From: JABHIE01 sp964584805
Lineage (GTDB): Bacteria; Planctomycetota; UBA1135
Assembly: GCA_964584805.1 (NCBI GenBank)
Contig: CAZPAY010000003.1
Coordinates: forward strand, 62,001 to 126,000
Direction of reading: 5' to 3'
DNA length: 64,000 nucleotides
The position numbers were made by a program, and so were the translations under genes. This document shows positions 63,035 to 64,000 of this stretch, one piece after another. The stretch's first letter is position 1; each line of letters opens with the position of its first letter. The notes under the pieces are model-generated. The model did not search any database and had not been told where the DNA came from. It saw only the letters and a program-made list of their open reading frames with translations.

Positions 63035-63508
63035 CTACCCCTCGACCGCAGACTTGAGATTTACATAAAAATCTGGGCCGTCATCGCTGAGCAATTGAAA
63101 TAAAACACGCACATGCTCGTCGTCATTTTCAGCCGATAATTTTGCCAAAGCCGCCTTGGCCGTTTCAAGGGACGGCGCGCTAATCTCACTCATATCGTCA
63201 GGAAGGATGCCGTCTTCATGCGGCACGCCAAGCTCATCTAAAAGCGTTGTCAGCAATGACTTGCATGGGCCCAAATAGAGCGAACGCAAGATGGACTCTT
63301 GCACACTAAACGGCAAATCGCGCTGGATATTCAGTAACCGCACCCGCTGCTCGACGCTTTTCTTATGGATGGACTGAAGCCGAAACCCCCGCGCCAAAGC
63401 AATCTCTCGCAACGCAAGTGCTTGATCTTCAGGGAAAAACTCGCACTCCCAGAATGCCTGACAGGCACCCAATCTAAAATCTGTAGTCAATCCGTCCCAA
63501 TTAATCAT
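63035..63508 (-). CDS. Hypothetical protein, second gene of AbiEii-like operon
   Basis: A 157-residue protein from ATG 63508, preceded by AGGAGC eight bases upstream, which supports the start and a separate gene. Mostly helical and acidic: HKKSVEQRVRLLNIQRDLPFSVQESILRSLYLGPCKSLLTTLLDELGVPHEDGIL. I do not recognise the family. Together with the overlapping upstream AbiEii-like gene it may be its antitoxin or an accessory protein (inference by position). Confidence 0.6.
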   Translation of the reverse strand: MINWDGLTTDFRLGACQAFWECEFFPEDQALALREIALARGFRLQSIHKKSVEQRVRLLNIQRDLPFSVQESILRSLYLGPCKSLLTTLLDELGVPHEDGILPDDMSEISAPSLETAKAALAKLSAENDDEHVRVLFQLLSDDGPDFYVNLKSAVEG

Positions 63509-63526
63509 TTTGTTTGCTCCTGAGTT

Positions 63527-64000
63527 TCATGCAAGCCGCGACCACGGGCCGCCGGCATTCCAGAAATGGGCGGTTAGTTTACTGCGTTGCGGCATTCGCA
63601 ATAACGGCAATAGGAATTCACATACCTTTGCATGAGTCTCTGCAAGCTGCGGATGCGTTTCTATCAACCGATTCTTCCGCGCAAAGGCACCCCAACGCAA
63701 CTCAGTCTCTTTCGTGACAAATGCGGGCGTCAGTGCGAGCAAGCTATCGTTAGGCAAGGGCGATTCACGCCTTGAAAAAGTGTGGCGAATCGCCTCAATC
63801 AAATCGTCCGACTCAAAATCCATGCGCTCAGCGAAAATCCGAATATCAAAAAAATCACGCATGCGACTGTTGTCTTTGCCGTGCTCAGACATGGCGTGAA
63901 GCTTTTCAGCAATGGACGTCTCGGGGCAGTATGCAAGCAACTCGGGCACGGGGAAATCAAGCAGTGGCGGATATTCCAGCTCAACCGGCTGCGGGCTCAC
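63527..64000 (-). CDS. AbiEii/AbiGii-type nucleotidyltransferase toxin, N-terminus outside window
   Basis: At least 157 residues of the C-terminal part: PELLAYCPETSIAEKLHAMSEHGKDNSRMRDFFDI, a pattern typical of the AbiEii nucleotidyltransferase family of toxin and phage-defence systems (SAKLHA..HGKDNSRMRDFFDI). The frame is open to the window edge, so the GTG at 64000 is not taken as the start. The N-terminal polymerase-like site is therefore not seen. It is probably a toxin-antitoxin unit; whether an AbiEi antitoxin lies upstream cannot be told. Confidence 0.75.
   Translation of the reverse strand: MSPQPVELEYPPLLDFPVPELLAYCPETSIAEKLHAMSEHGKDNSRMRDFFDIRIFAERMDFESDDLIEAIRHTFSRRESPLPNDSLLALTPAFVTKETELRWGAFARKNRLIETHPQLAETHAKVCEFLLPLLRMPQRSKLTAHFWNAGGPWSRLA

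Noticed and set aside
63506..63529. In-frame TGA between the AbiEii-like gene and the next gene as a fifth Sec codon
   Set aside because: The second gene has a good ribosome-binding site (AGGAGC) and its own ATG, and no conserved motif spans the TGA. It is a normal stop.
1..64000. Genome-wide reassignment of TGA to Trp or Gly
   Set aside because: Many complete genes in this window end at TGA, and several TGA stops overlap the start of the next gene. The Sec-type TGA codons replace Cys, not Trp or Gly.

Overview
The window looks like a chromosomal segment of a Planctomycetota-like (PVC group) bacterium. This is inferred from gene content: a large FG-GAP/ASPIC-UnbV protein with a thioredoxin-like tail, a giant secreted M60 peptidase with squalene-cyclase-like repeats, two ECF sigma factors, a Ser/Thr protein kinase, TPR proteins, many lipoproteins and secreted beta-helix proteins. 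There is no rRNA to settle the lineage. The DNA is moderately GC-rich by eye. Genes are tightly packed, often with ATGA or TTGA stop/start overlaps, and no gene-free stretch exceeds about 300 bases.

The most striking content is four genes in which a single in-frame TGA interrupts an otherwise continuous protein and is followed within 17-30 bases by the loop of an RNA hairpin. Three replace the catalytic cysteine of a known thiol enzyme: a lipoprotein BCP-type peroxiredoxin (23474-23977), an MsrB-MsrA fusion (31584-32507) and an AhpC/Prx1-type peroxiredoxin (49088-49687). The fourth (838-4032) falls between the FG-GAP and ASPIC/UnbV parts of a 1064-residue secreted protein, in the motif DL-TGA-SFFWRR, and may be an undescribed selenoprotein family. 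TGA is used as an ordinary stop by many other genes here, so selenocysteine insertion is the best explanation. No selA, selB, selC or selD is present in the window.

Layout. 1-822: tandem lipoprotein paralogues. 838-4032: the FG-GAP selenoprotein. 4076-8107: M60 peptidase. 8181-11004: three translationally coupled genes (small membrane protein, ANKH/MATE-like transporter, kinase), convergent with an ECF sigma factor. 13260-19915: a leftward cyanophycin operon (iadA, cphB, cphA and a second Mur ligase without an ATP-grasp domain), covering synthesis and complete breakdown of the Asp-Arg storage polymer. 20643-21852: a broken TPR gene, a 114-base tandem repeat containing the 3' end of tRNA-Gly, an assembly gap, and the intact tRNA-Gly(CCC). 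21927-30439: beta-helix protein, BCP-type selenoprotein, saccharopine-dehydrogenase-like protein, DEAD-box helicase, class I fumarase, nitrilase-family amidase, and an AAA ATPase preceded by palindromes. 30436-34478: RNA methyltransferase, MsrBA selenoprotein coupled to a TLC-like membrane protein, exported SurE, small zinc-ribbon protein.

34638-46890 carries mostly leftward housekeeping genes: phosphoesterase, MazG-like, SpoIIE-type phosphatase, pgpA, pcrA, ECF sigma/TPR pair, TPR/XdhC/DUF523 operon, cobalamin adenosyltransferase; with rightward acpS and patatin. 46941-52702: ClC antiporter, Prx selenoprotein, nucleoside uptake and phosphorolysis pair, radical SAM protein. 52741-64000: M28 peptidase, DUF4097-like lipoprotein, alpha/beta hydrolase, ADP-ribosylglycohydrolase, RecQ, a 1339-residue subtilase, and the end of an AbiEii-like operon cut by the window edge.
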